Notes: generated by a model not told the origin, from the letters alone. A stretch of DNA of 64,000 bases from DATGFK01 sp040007395 (GCA_040007395.1 JBDTVG010000011.1:33504-97503); one strand, 5' to 3'. Positions 17,117-25,432 are shown, counted from the stretch's first letter. Program-made: numbers and translations.

Positions 17117-17285
17117 TGTAATGATGCGGTTGTTTCGTATGAACAAGCCCTCACCCCCTAGCCCTCTCCCGCAGGGCGAGGGGAATCTTTCAGGGGTAGG
17201 TATACCTCAGAATGTCGGGTCGGGCAGGCCCGACCCCTACAAAAGACAGTTTGATGTAGGGACAGGGCTTGCCCTGTCCGCCGCA
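17117..17285. repeat. Repeat-filled spacer between ccmF and ccmH
   Basis: The spacer holds a C-rich repeat (CCTCACCCCCTAGCCCTC with CCCGCAGGGCGAGGGG, 17149-17182) and a family A palindrome pair (17217-17280). They add an open reading frame in front of ccmH that is not expected to be translated. Confidence 0.75.
17217..17280. repeat. REP-like palindrome pair (family A)
   Basis: GGGTCGGGCAGGCCCGACCC, CCTACA, spacer, TGTAGGG and GACAGGGCTTGCCCTGTC. Both stems are perfect but carry different sequences. Confidence 0.85.
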
Positions 17286-17843
17286 ATGACCACAGGTCTA
17301 CCATTGAAAAAGGTACGGGGTGAGGAAATTTGGCGATTCGCGCTGATGGCTAGCGCCTTGCTGCTGATCCTGTGTTCGTTGGCGGCAGCGAACAGCACTT
17401 ATGCTCAGGCGGGGGTGACTCCCACGCCGCGTGCGGTCAGCGATAATGAGGTTAACCGTATCGCGAAAGGCTTGTATTGCCCAGTTTGTCAGAATGTGCC
17501 GCTCGAAGTGTGCGAGACGGAAGCCTGCGCCCGCTGGCGTGAACAAGTCCGCGACTTGATCGCGCAAGGCGACACCGAAGCCCAGATCCGTGAGTATTTT
17601 GTGGAGCACTTCGGCGCACAAACCGTTGGCGTGCCGACCAATCCAACCGCGCAACTGCTGACGGTCACGCTGCCACTCGCGCTGATTGTGGTCGTTGGGG
17701 GGCTGGTCGGAGCCAATTTGATCGGGTGGCGCAGACGGCGACCCCCAGTGTACCCAGAGGAAGTAAGCGTACCGCCAGCCGGGAATGAACCGCTGGACGA
17801 TTATCACGCGCAGCTTGAAGAAGAACTCAGGAAGCGAGAGTAA
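17286..17843 (+). CDS. ccmH: Cytochrome c-type biogenesis protein CcmH
   Basis: A 185-residue CcmH. It has an N-terminal signal segment (about residues 18-38), the redox motif region LYCPVCQNVPLEVCETEAC that handles the apocytochrome CXXCH thiols, a helical bundle (WREQVRDLIAQGDTEAQIREYFVEHFG) and a C-terminal membrane helix (LLTVTLPLALIVVVGGLVGA) with a charged tail. The start is uncertain: ATG 17286 gives a basic n-region, and ATG 17346 is the next choice. Neither has a strong Shine-Dalgarno. Intergenic repeats have been inserted between it and ccmF. The next gene starts 2 bases after its stop. Confidence 0.88.
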   Translation: MTTGLPLKKVRGEEIWRFALMASALLLILCSLAAANSTYAQAGVTPTPRAVSDNEVNRIAKGLYCPVCQNVPLEVCETEACARWREQVRDLIAQGDTEAQIREYFVEHFGAQTVGVPTNPTAQLLTVTLPLALIVVVGGLVGANLIGWRRRRPPVYPEEVSVPPAGNEPLDDYHAQLEEELRKRE

Positions 17844-17845
17844 CC

Positions 17846-18418
17846 ATGTCCGACACAATTGCTAACGAAATTAACGAAATAGACGTAACCCCCAGACCAC
17901 CCCGTCGGATCAGTTCAGTAGTCATGGTTACGATTATGGGTCTAACCTTGCTGCTGATCTTCTTGTTTGGCATGAAACTCCTCAAGGATAGTCAGGCTCA
18001 GATCGAAGGCGGGGTCGCGCCGAGCTTCACTATCAGGACTTATGACAACGGGATTTTTTCGCTGGACAAGTATCGTGGTAAGGTGGTGGTCATCAACTTT
18101 TGGGCAAGCTGGTGCGGCCCGTGTCGCTCCGAAGCGCCCGACATGAACGCCATTTGGAGCGAATATAAAGATCGCGGCGTGGTATTTATTGGGGTGGGGC
18201 ATCTTGACAATGAAGGCGATGCCCGCAATTTTATCAAGGAATTTGGTATTGATTATCTGACAGGCCCCGATAACGGTACGGATGTGAGCAGCAGTTATCG
18301 GATAAAGGGTGTGCCAGAAACTTATGTGGTAGATAAGTTGGGCAATCTGGCGCTCACGATTCCCGGCCCCACTACCGCACGAGATTTACGTCCGATCCTC
18401 GATAAGTTGTTGAGCTAA
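17846..18418 (+). CDS. TlpA/ResA-like thiol-disulfide oxidoreductase (CcmG-type)
   Basis: A 190-residue membrane-anchored thioredoxin. One N-terminal helix (about 25-46) is followed by a thioredoxin fold with WCGPC (about residue 90) and the cis-Pro segment KGVPETYVVD. It would keep apocytochrome or CcmH thiols reduced outside the membrane. It sits 2 bases after ccmH and 3 bases before a second thioredoxin, so the three are surely one operon. It lacks a lipobox, unlike the two paralogues that follow. Confidence 0.88.
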   Translation: MSDTIANEINEIDVTPRPPRRISSVVMVTIMGLTLLLIFLFGMKLLKDSQAQIEGGVAPSFTIRTYDNGIFSLDKYRGKVVVINFWASWCGPCRSEAPDMNAIWSEYKDRGVVFIGVGHLDNEGDARNFIKEFGIDYLTGPDNGTDVSSSYRIKGVPETYVVDKLGNLALTIPGPTTARDLRPILDKLLS

Positions 18419-18421
18419 CCC

Positions 18422-19057
18422 ATGCGCCCATTACGGTTTTTGCTGCCTGTTATGGTCTTGGTAGTGAGCGGCTGCACGTTCTCGCAAGCCATCCAATCGT
18501 TTCGATCTGCGGCGCAGACCACGCCCCCGGCTACCGTTGTCGCGGAAGCGGTTACGCCGACTGAAACCCCTTTGCCGGAAGCGACACTAGCGGCAACTGC
18601 CGCCGCCACACTCGATCCCGACGCACCAGACATTACCGAACAGCTTGAAGACATCCCCAACTTTTTCATCACGACCTTCGATGGCGTGCGGTTTACGTTG
18701 GGCGAACAGCGCGGCAAAATCGTCGTGCTTAACTTTTGGGCGAGTTGGTGTGTCCCGTGCCGTGTCGAAATGCCCGCCTTTACCAAAATCTGGGAACAGT
18801 ACAAAGATCGCGGCGTAGTGTTTGTGGGCGTGGCCTTCAATGATATTCCTGACTATTCGCGGGCATTTGCCATCAAGTACAATGTCAAGTATCCGATTGG
18901 CTCGGATGCGAACGGAGCCATCGGCAATGCCTACCAAGTGGTCGGGCTGCCGACGACGCTGCTGATAACCCGTGACGGCAAGAGCCAATTTCGGTTTGTT
19001 GGGACCACCAGTGCGGCGGATCTGCGGAAATATCTTGATAAGATGTTGGCACAATAA
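18422..19057 (+). CDS. TlpA-like thioredoxin lipoprotein, copy 2
   Basis: A 211-residue lipoprotein with signal peptide and lipobox VVSGC (Cys near residue 19), a Thr/Ala-rich linker and a thioredoxin domain with WCVPC. Its N-terminus (SGCTFSQAIQSF) closely matches that of the gene at 19467 (VGCTFSQALQAF), showing a recent paralogue pair. The active-site dipeptide Val-Pro differs from the Gly-Pro of the other two copies, which should change redox potential. It lies 3 bases after the first thioredoxin gene. Confidence 0.87.
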   Translation: MRPLRFLLPVMVLVVSGCTFSQAIQSFRSAAQTTPPATVVAEAVTPTETPLPEATLAATAAATLDPDAPDITEQLEDIPNFFITTFDGVRFTLGEQRGKIVVLNFWASWCVPCRVEMPAFTKIWEQYKDRGVVFVGVAFNDIPDYSRAFAIKYNVKYPIGSDANGAIGNAYQVVGLPTTLLITRDGKSQFRFVGTTSAADLRKYLDKMLAQ

Positions 19058-19083
19058 TTGGCAAGCGAATTCATGGTAAATAT

Positions 19084-19419
19084 ATGAGCACTGGCGGCCT
19101 TTTCCTGCTGGCGGCTTTTTTTATCGGCGTGATCGCGTTTATCCTGTGGCCTGTGTTGGTTGCGCCGCGTACTGTACCCAGCGAATCTGTGCAAAATGAA
19201 GCGTTCTCGCACATCAAGCAGCTACAGGCAGAACGCGAGGCACTCCTGATCGGGATACGCGATCTCGATTTTGACTTTCAGACAGGCAAGTTCACCGAGG
19301 AAGATTACCGCAGCCAGCGCGAAACGCTCGTTGAACGCGGTGTCGCCGTCCTTAAGCAGATCGACGCGGAGCGCTCACAAGCTATCGAGTCGGCGGTGTG
19401 GGCGCAGCGCAAATCGTAA
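19084..19419 (+). CDS. CcmI-like cytochrome c biogenesis protein (short)
   Basis: A 111-residue protein with one N-terminal membrane helix (about 5-25) and a coiled segment. The pattern LQAEREALLIGIRDLDFDFQTGKFTEEDYRSQRETL is that of the CcmI/CycH N-terminal region, where a Leu-rich coiled region follows the helix. The TPR part of CcmI is absent. In this family CcmI presents apocytochrome to CcmF/CcmH, and the operon position supports such a role. Identification beyond 'CcmI-like' is inference. Confidence 0.65.
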   Translation: MSTGGLFLLAAFFIGVIAFILWPVLVAPRTVPSESVQNEAFSHIKQLQAEREALLIGIRDLDFDFQTGKFTEEDYRSQRETLVERGVAVLKQIDAERSQAIESAVWAQRKS

Positions 19420-19466
19420 CCACCGTAAACGCAAATCTGGATACCTAAATTTTGGGGAGTTACCAA

Positions 19467-20192
19467 TTGCGCCACTTCAAGCTTATTCTGCCCGTTTTAC
19501 TGCTCATGACAGTCGGTTGTACATTTTCGCAAGCCTTGCAAGCCTTCCAGCCTGCTGTGAAAGTTGCCGCCCAAGTCACCGATCAACCGTCGCCCACAAT
19601 GACGACCACTGCCACTCCAAGCGCTGTACCGACTGCTGCGGGGACAACGCTTAGTAAGTCACAGGCGTTACAATTGACGCTGCAAGCCGGACTTGATCCC
19701 GCCATGACCGTTGAACCGGGGATCGATCCGTCGATTACGCTGCGGTCAGGGATCGGTCCCGCGCTGCCCTCGCAGCCAGACGATACGCCGAATTTCTACA
19801 TTACCACCTTTGACGGCAAAACGTTTACGTTGGGCGACTATCGCGGCAAGATTGTTGTGGTGAACTTCTGGGCAAGTTGGTGTGGCCCATGCCGTGCTGA
19901 AACGCCAGCCCTCGTCAAACTGTGGGATGTCTACAAAGATCGCGATGTGGTGTTCGTGGGCGTAGCCACCGATGACCTGCCCGAAGCTGTCGCCGCCTTT
20001 GCCAAAAGCTACCATGTCAACTATCTAGCTGGCCCAGATCTCAATAGCGACATTGGTGTAGCCTACTTTGTTATGGCGCTGCCCACCACCTTGATTATCG
20101 GGAAAGACGGCACGACGCTAACCAGACTACCGGGGGCGACCAACGAGAAACAGATGCGCCAACTGCTCGACAAGCTGTTACCGAAGCAATAA
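19467..20192 (+). CDS. TlpA-like thioredoxin lipoprotein, copy 3
   Basis: A 241-residue lipoprotein thioredoxin with lipobox MTVGC, a longer linker than copy 2, and a C-terminal thioredoxin domain with WCGPC. The start is TTG 19467, giving MRHFKLILPV and preceded by GGGGAG 7 bases upstream; an in-frame TTG at 19452 lies inside that ribosome-binding site. It is a paralogue of the gene at 18422, and both follow their thioredoxin domain to the end with no extra domain. It closes the assembly genes proper. Confidence 0.87.
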   Translation: MRHFKLILPVLLLMTVGCTFSQALQAFQPAVKVAAQVTDQPSPTMTTTATPSAVPTAAGTTLSKSQALQLTLQAGLDPAMTVEPGIDPSITLRSGIGPALPSQPDDTPNFYITTFDGKTFTLGDYRGKIVVVNFWASWCGPCRAETPALVKLWDVYKDRDVVFVGVATDDLPEAVAAFAKSYHVNYLAGPDLNSDIGVAYFVMALPTTLIIGKDGTTLTRLPGATNEKQMRQLLDKLLPKQ

Positions 20193-20232
20193 CTCATATT
20201 ACGCAATCTTCACCCTATGTGAGAGGTGGGCT

Positions 20233-20520
20233 ATGATCGCACATCCAGTCCGTGCAATTTATGAACGCGGTCATCTACGGTTACTCGATCCGGTTGATTT
20301 GACCGAGGGACAAGAGATCCAACTGCTGATCGTTTCTGAGCGAGAACGCGCTCGTGCAGTGCTTGCTGATATTCTACTCGCTGATGACTCCGGTCTTGAA
20401 GTAGAGGAGACGATGGACGAAGCTGCACTATTCGCAGAAATTGACGCGAATACAACGACTATGCAGGGTAAGCCCACTATCTCCGATGCGATTATCGAAG
20501 AACGCCGGGAAGGGCCGTGA
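20233..20520 (+). CDS. AF2212/DUF104-like antitoxin
   Basis: A 95-residue protein. Its first 35 residues (AIYERGHLRLLDPVDLTEGQEIQLLIV) match the AF2212/PG0164 (DUF104) antitoxin pattern, followed by an acidic, helical C-terminus that probably binds the toxin. GAGAGG lies before the ATG. The stop overlaps the GTG of the PIN-domain gene (GTGA), the usual coupling of VapB/VapC-type pairs. Confidence 0.78.
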   Translation: MIAHPVRAIYERGHLRLLDPVDLTEGQEIQLLIVSERERARAVLADILLADDSGLEVEETMDEAALFAEIDANTTTMQGKPTISDAIIEERREGP

Positions 20521-20981
20521 CTCATTACTTCCTTGATAGCAGCGCCTTGATTAAGCGTTATATTGCCGAACAGGGCACAGTGTGGATACGTGCAATCTCG
20601 CTACCAAGTGCGGGAAATACAATCATCGTGGCTCCCGTTACTCAGGTTGAGGTGTTTTCTGGAGTTTCCCGCCGTAAGCGGGAAGGGGTCGTTGCTGATC
20701 GCACTGCACAGGCAATCCGACTGCTGTTAAATCGCCATATCAAACATGAGTATATGGTTATCAAGCTGACCCCACCGCTTATCCAAATTGCCCAAAATTT
20801 ATTGGATAAGCATCCGTTGCGTGCTTATGATGCGATACAACTTGCTTCAGCCCTTGTGGCTAACAATCGACTTATCACGACAGCATTTATGCCGTTGGCG
20901 TTTGTTTCGGCAGATACACGATTGCTCAATGCTGCAACCGCTGAGGGGTTAACGTTTGATGATCCGAATGCACATCCTTAA
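20517..20981 (+). CDS. PIN-domain toxin (VapC-like)
   Basis: A 154-residue PIN-domain protein, probably an RNase toxin. The acidic metal-binding residues are visible: FLDSSALIKRY (Asp), TQVEVFSGV (Glu), AYDAIQLASAL (Asp) and FVSADTRLLNAA (Asp). It starts with GTG overlapping the antitoxin stop. The pair lies between the cytochrome assembly genes and a cytochrome c gene, in the same direction, and looks like an insertion. Confidence 0.87.
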   Translation: MTHYFLDSSALIKRYIAEQGTVWIRAISLPSAGNTIIVAPVTQVEVFSGVSRRKREGVVADRTAQAIRLLLNRHIKHEYMVIKLTPPLIQIAQNLLDKHPLRAYDAIQLASALVANNRLITTAFMPLAFVSADTRLLNAATAEGLTFDDPNAHP

Positions 20982-21086
20982 ACACTGAAGGCAACTCATC
21001 GTAAAACAAGTTGTGTGTCAGATGAGTTAACCACAAAAAGCCTATGTCTTGCGGCTCCCGATTTACCTTTAGGACAACTTGATTTC

Positions 21087-22994
21087 ATGACATTTCCACG
21101 AAAAAGCCTTGAATTACTCATCGTGTCAATTTTGCTTGTCAGTGTAGCGGCGTGCGGCGGACTGGCAGGCGAACCGCGCATCGTTAGTACCGAAGCGCTG
21201 CCCACCGTTACGCCAACTGCCCCGCCCGATCTAGGTCGCCCATTAGCGCGAGTGAGTCTGGCACGCGGCGCGGAGATCTTTGGCGGGGCGCAAGGCTGCG
21301 CTAACTGTCATGGGATCGGCGGCCTGGGCGATGGCCCGGTTGCCGCCAATTTCACCTGCACGATTCCGCCTGTTGCCAAGCCGGACATCGCCCGCAGCCA
21401 AACCATTAATGCGTGGTTCGCCATCACGACCAGCGGCAACAAAGGCGCGACAACCTGCCTGATGCCGCCTTGGAACAGTCGGCTGGACGAACAGCAGCGT
21501 TGGGACGTGACCAGCTATCTATACAGCTTGCACTATACGGCTGATCTCTTGGCGCAGGGTCAGAAGATTTGGCAGGATAAGTGTATGGCCTGTCACGGCG
21601 AACGCGGTGCTGGCGATGGCCCCCAAGCCAAGGGATCGGCGCGACCTGTGCCAAACTTCTCCAACCCGGCCTATTTCATCACTCTGAGCGATACCGATCT
21701 GTGGAAAACCGTAACCAATGGCCTCGGCCCGGTCATGCCCTCCTTCAAGGATCAACTGACGGATGATGAGCGCTGGTCAGTGGTGGCGTATGCCCGTTCC
21801 TTGAACTGGGACGGCGTGTCCGCAATTGGCAATGGTTCAGCGGAATCGAACGCCTCGGCAGCCTCGACTGCTGCCGCTACTTCCGCCGCGACTCAGGCAG
21901 CAGCGACTATTCCCGATAGCCCGACGATTGCGGTTAGCGGCAAGATCACCAATGGTACGCCCGACGCACCCGCCATTGCAGCGGGGCAAACGCTCACCCT
22001 GCGCGTGATCGATCTTGCCAGCGGTGCGCCCAAAGATGTCCAGACGCTAACGACGAAAACCACCAACGACGGCGTATTCTCATTTGGCGATGTGCCGCGC
22101 CAACTCAATATGATCTATGTCGCTACGACTGACTACGGCGGGTTGGCGCAGATCAGTACCCCGATCCGGCTGATTACGGGTGCTGGCGCAACCCTCGATC
22201 TATCGTTCCGCGTCTACGAAGTGACGACTGACCCTGGCGTGATTCAGGTCGAAAACATGCACCTCTTTGCAGCACCGTTCAGTGCGAACTCGCTTCTGCT
22301 GCGGCAAGGCATGAGCTTTCACAATACCAGCAATCGGCTGTTCTTCGATGCAGGCCACTCTATCGCCGTGACAGTGCCTGCTGGAGCGCAGCAAGTAACG
22401 CTTGATCCGACTGTCGCCAACCAGTTCATCATCGACAATGGCGCTGTCATTCGTGGCCTACAGCCGATCTATCCCGGTGCAGAGAATGCGGCGGCGTTGC
22501 AGTTTAGTTACTTGCTGCCCTACGACAACAACGCTCAATTAACCGCCCCGACCCTATACCCGATCACATCGTTAGATGTCCACATGCCGCAAGTCAGCGG
22601 CCTGACGCTTGCCGATGCGCCATTTGTCCCCGGCGATGCGCTGACCCTGCAAGACGGCATCTATAACACGTTCACCCTGCAAGGCGCGATTCCCGCCGGG
22701 GGAACGCTGCACTTCTCGCTGAAAAGCCCACAGGAACAATCGACGGATCGGCGCAATGTACTGGCAATCGTGCTGTTCGCGGCGGGAATATTGTTAACGC
22801 TGACGGGTGTCGCGGCATGGCGACTCAACCGCCAGAACGCGCCAACACCCGCGATCAGTCCGTCGGATAAGATTGTGCAGGCTATCGCTGACTTGGATAC
22901 ACGCTTCGAGAAAGGCCAGATCGAGCGTGAAGCCTACGAAATTGAACGGGCGCGACTCAAGGCCGAAGCCGCCGCACTGCTGGAAATTCAGTGA
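21087..22994 (+). CDS. Diheme cytochrome c lipoprotein
   Basis: A 635-residue lipoprotein (lipobox VSVAAC, Cys near residue 20). Two cytochrome c domains carry CANCH (about C71) and CMACH (about C166), each followed by G.GDGP; PVMPSF supplies a Met ligand. A beta-rich domain follows (about 280-570), then a membrane helix (about 555-580) and a charged helical tail (IADLDTRFEKGQIEREAYEIERARLK). ATG 21087 is preferred because it gives a clean signal peptide. It is the natural client of the assembly genes upstream. Its partner oxidoreductase is not in view. Confidence 0.87.
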   Translation: MTFPRKSLELLIVSILLVSVAACGGLAGEPRIVSTEALPTVTPTAPPDLGRPLARVSLARGAEIFGGAQGCANCHGIGGLGDGPVAANFTCTIPPVAKPDIARSQTINAWFAITTSGNKGATTCLMPPWNSRLDEQQRWDVTSYLYSLHYTADLLAQGQKIWQDKCMACHGERGAGDGPQAKGSARPVPNFSNPAYFITLSDTDLWKTVTNGLGPVMPSFKDQLTDDERWSVVAYARSLNWDGVSAIGNGSAESNASAASTAAATSAATQAAATIPDSPTIAVSGKITNGTPDAPAIAAGQTLTLRVIDLASGAPKDVQTLTTKTTNDGVFSFGDVPRQLNMIYVATTDYGGLAQISTPIRLITGAGATLDLSFRVYEVTTDPGVIQVENMHLFAAPFSANSLLLRQGMSFHNTSNRLFFDAGHSIAVTVPAGAQQVTLDPTVANQFIIDNGAVIRGLQPIYPGAENAAALQFSYLLPYDNNAQLTAPTLYPITSLDVHMPQVSGLTLADAPFVPGDALTLQDGIYNTFTLQGAIPAGGTLHFSLKSPQEQSTDRRNVLAIVLFAAGILLTLTGVAAWRLNRQNAPTPAISPSDKIVQAIADLDTRFEKGQIEREAYEIERARLKAEAAALLEIQ

Positions 22995-23035
22995 TCGCAG
23001 GATGCGACTTTTGGAATTATTGGTGAGCGCCAACC

Positions 23036-23368
23036 TTAGCGCCGCTTTTTTGAGTGATACAGCGCCACAAGCAGATTGCGCTGGCGGATGGCTTCGTCGC
23101 GCTGAACGTGCAGTTTTACGGCGGCAGCGTGCAGCACTTCCACCGATCCCATCAGGCAAGACACCTCGGTAGCGATAGCGTCTACCTGCGAGTCAATGTC
23201 TTTCAGGGCAGCAGTCATGGTGAATGGGCCATCTTCCTGACGCTCGATAAACCCAAGCGCCTCGTCAACTGCCGTATGAGTCTCCTCAATGGACTGCTTG
23301 ATATGCGCGTATAATTCCGATTCTGATCCCGACTCCGACGTAGATTGCAGATTATTCGCGTCATTCAT
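23036..23368 (-). CDS. Hypothetical protein, helical
   Basis: A 110-residue, mostly helical acidic protein with Ser-rich start and a basic C-terminus (YHSKKRR). No known family was recognised. Its ATG overlaps the stop of the upstream gene (ATGA, 23365-23368), so the two are translationally coupled. It lies convergent to the cytochrome c gene. Confidence 0.6.
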   Translation of the reverse strand: MNDANNLQSTSESGSESELYAHIKQSIEETHTAVDEALGFIERQEDGPFTMTAALKDIDSQVDAIATEVSCLMGSVEVLHAAAVKLHVQRDEAIRQRNLLVALYHSKKRR

Positions 23369-23673
23369 GATTTTCGCTCAAACCAAGTACGGTTGAAATT
23401 CCGCCGCATTTCAGCAACCATATCAGCGATCTCAGCATCCATCTCTTCGATACTGCGGAGTGGCCCTAACTGCTGTAGAATTTCTTCAAAGGTCGGTTCT
23501 TGCTCAATGATCACTTCGACTGGCTTGGCTTCGACTGGGGCAGCTAACAATCCAGCGATACGCGGTGCAGGCAAACATTTGAGGACAGGCGGCGCAGCCA
23601 GCAAGGGAAAGGGCGGGAAAAAGGAATAGAGGAACGTTGGACACTGCGGTACAATGTACATAGGGATAGTCAC
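23365..23673 (-). CDS. Hypothetical protein, coupled to downstream gene
   Basis: A 102-residue protein with a hydrophobic, Pro/Phe-rich N-terminal third and an acidic helical C-terminal half (PTFEEILQQLGPLRSIEEMDAEIADMVAEMRRNF). No family recognised. The translational coupling to the next gene suggests the two products act together. Confidence 0.55.
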   Translation of the reverse strand: MTIPMYIVPQCPTFLYSFFPPFPLLAAPPVLKCLPAPRIAGLLAAPVEAKPVEVIIEQEPTFEEILQQLGPLRSIEEMDAEIADMVAEMRRNFNRTWFERKS

Positions 23674-23730
23674 TTTCTATCCTAGCGGCGGATCAGCCTG
23701 TGGTAAGGCCCCGCCGCGCTAATAAAATTG

Positions 23731-23753
23731 AATATGAAAACAATTTTCATATT
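23731..23753. other. AT-rich stem-loop in the regulator upstream region
   Basis: AATATGAAAA (23731-23740), loop CAA, TTTTCATATT (23744-23753), a perfect 10-bp stem. It lies between the divergent unknown pair and the XRE regulator and could be an operator or a terminator. Confidence 0.45.
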
Positions 23754-23834
23754 TGATGTAACTATAAATCAGAAATTTTGGCGTGTCAAGCAACTTGTAA
23801 AACCTATCGGTATAACCGAATTAGGGTGGCACAG

Positions 23835-23898
23835 CGGGACGGCACATAGGCCGTCCCCTACAATGGTATTTTGTAGGGGCGACCCTGTGTGGTCGCCC
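23835..23898. repeat. REP-like palindrome pair (family A)
   Basis: GGGACGGcacataggCCGTCCC, CCTACA, spacer, TGTAGGG, GGGCGACCctgtgtGGTCGCCC. The stem sequences differ from the other copies. Confidence 0.8.
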
Positions 23899-23951
23899 GC
23901 GATTCTCATCCCTAATTCGGATTGCATTCGTGATGAATAATCGGTGAAATC

Positions 23952-24287
23952 GTGAAAAGTGCCTTGCGAACAGATCGTCTCAAAACGTTAAGAGAACAGC
24001 GGGGCTGGACGCAGCGCGAATTAGCCCAACGTGCGGGCATTGGCGATTCTCAAATCAACAAATATGAAGCAGGGTCGCACGATCCTTCAGCGACTTCTAT
24101 AAAATCTATCGCTGAACAACTGGGCGTAAGTACCGACTATCTGCTCGGATTAACTGATCACCCGCGAGGCAGTTATGGCGATGCACTTACGCCCGAAGAA
24201 CGTCAGTGGGTCGGTGCGTATGCTTCTGGCGATAACACGACTCTGCTGGAGATGATCGTGCGGCGTATCCGCCAAAATGAGAAATAA
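23952..24287 (+). CDS. XRE-family transcriptional regulator
   Basis: A 111-residue DNA-binding protein. The helix-turn-helix (LKTLREQRGWTQRELAQRAGIGDSQINKYEAGSHDPSATSIKSIAEQLGVSTDYLLGL) covers residues 9-67. The short C-terminal region (TPEERQWVGAYASGDNTTLLEMIVRRI) is typical of small phage-type and stress regulators. GTG start with GGTGA 4 bases before. Its targets are not evident. Confidence 0.88.
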   Translation: MKSALRTDRLKTLREQRGWTQRELAQRAGIGDSQINKYEAGSHDPSATSIKSIAEQLGVSTDYLLGLTDHPRGSYGDALTPEERQWVGAYASGDNTTLLEMIVRRIRQNEK

Positions 24288-24314
24288 GTACGGCCTTGTT
24301 GAATCCAAAAATGC

Positions 24315-24371
24315 AGGCCCGACCCCTACACAATACAATCTGGCTGTAGGGGTCGTCGCCTGCGCGGCCCT
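24315..24371. repeat. REP-like palindrome pair (family A), left arm truncated
   Basis: Only half of the left palindrome (GGCCCGACCC) remains before CCTACA. The right half reads GTAGGGG and TCGTCGCCTGCGCGGCCC. Confidence 0.7.
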
Positions 24372-24393
24372 GTATATTTTGGAAAGACCTACC

Positions 24394-25365
24394 CTACGCG
24401 GGGTCAGCGTCGGGAATACCGGGGCGCGTGGCAATATAGTTGACCAGTAACAATTTGCCTACCGGACCGTTCTCATCCATAAAAATCGAGCAGGCATCTC
24501 GATACATTTTTATGACTGAGTCTTCAGGAATGCCATGGGTTTGGCTGATAAAGGTTCGCGCATTGTACAGCGCACCAGCAAACAATGAAAACGCGATACG
24601 GGCATCCGAGGTGGTTCTGCCCAACGGATACAATTCTTGTTCAAGGTGAACTGGGTCGAAGTTGGCATCTTTGAGGGCTGGCTCGATTTCTTTGGCAATG
24701 TCAGGATGACCGCCGCGCTTCCCAATGGTTCCATACAGTAACTTGATCGGTTCCATATAGGCTGGATGGGGAATACCGACTGTCCAATCCGGTTCCTTCG
24801 ACCAAAACTTCCCGCCGGGAGCCAGCACATCGTGAATCAGTTGCAGGACTTTCTGCGTATTGGGCACATGCACCAAGATAGCCGAGCCATAGACAATATC
24901 AAAGGGGCCGGGTGGCAAGCCCTCTTGAATATCGCCCACCATAAATTTTAGGTTGGGCAAGTCTTTGGCGGCCTTTTTCTGTGCTTCCTCGATCACTTTG
25001 GGATTCTTATCGATGCCAATGACTTCCGCTTGCGGGTAGAGTTGGGCAAAGATGCGCGTTAGCTGGCCTTCGCCGCAGCCAATATCGAGAATACGTTTCG
25101 CCTCATGACCCACAAATCGGTAGGCATTCGCCTTAATATAATTGGTAAATAGGCGGGTTTGAGCCACCAGACGCACTCGATCTGCGTCAGCGTTGAGCGT
25201 ATAGGGGTCTTCCGCCAGAGCATGTAAGGCTTGTTCTTCGGGGGTCGCGGGTATTTCGGGGATGGCAACTGGGGTATTGACCTCTGAAGTGGCAGCAGGG
25301 GTAGCTTGTTCTTGTTTTGGGGTTGGATCAGAATTTGGTTGAGATACGTTTTTCTCTTGATTCAC
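24394..25365 (-). CDS. Class I SAM-dependent methyltransferase
   Basis: A protein of about 323 residues with a Rossmann methyltransferase fold. Motif I is ILDIGCGEGQ, motif II has VIGIDKNP, then VGDIQEGLPPGPFDIVYGSAILVHV and VLAPGGKFWSKEPDW. The substrate is unknown. An N-terminal Pro/Ala/Thr/Glu-rich stretch precedes the domain. GTG 25365 is proposed as the start, because a consensus promoter overlaps the first ATG (25404) and would make it untranscribed. GGGGGA lies 8 bases before this GTG. Confidence 0.82.
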   Translation of the reverse strand: MNQEKNVSQPNSDPTPKQEQATPAATSEVNTPVAIPEIPATPEEQALHALAEDPYTLNADADRVRLVAQTRLFTNYIKANAYRFVGHEAKRILDIGCGEGQLTRIFAQLYPQAEVIGIDKNPKVIEEAQKKAAKDLPNLKFMVGDIQEGLPPGPFDIVYGSAILVHVPNTQKVLQLIHDVLAPGGKFWSKEPDWTVGIPHPAYMEPIKLLYGTIGKRGGHPDIAKEIEPALKDANFDPVHLEQELYPLGRTTSDARIAFSLFAGALYNARTFISQTHGIPEDSVIKMYRDACSIFMDENGPVGKLLLVNYIATRPGIPDADPA

Positions 25366-25402
25366 AGATAAATCCCCCGCGCTAAATGAATAGTATTTAT
25401 CC

Positions 25403-25432
25403 ATTATAAAGATTTCATCGAATCATTGTCAA
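25403..25432 (-). promoter_or_regulatory. Consensus promoter overlapping the upstream ATG
   Basis: On the minus strand TTGACA (25432-25427) is followed after 18 bases by TATAAT (25408-25403). The -10 element overlaps the ATG at 25404-25402, so transcription would start downstream of it. Confidence 0.75.

Noticed and set aside
17091..17285. N-terminal extension of CcmH over the repeats
   Set aside because: The added residues come from intergenic repeats that are found elsewhere in noncoding DNA.
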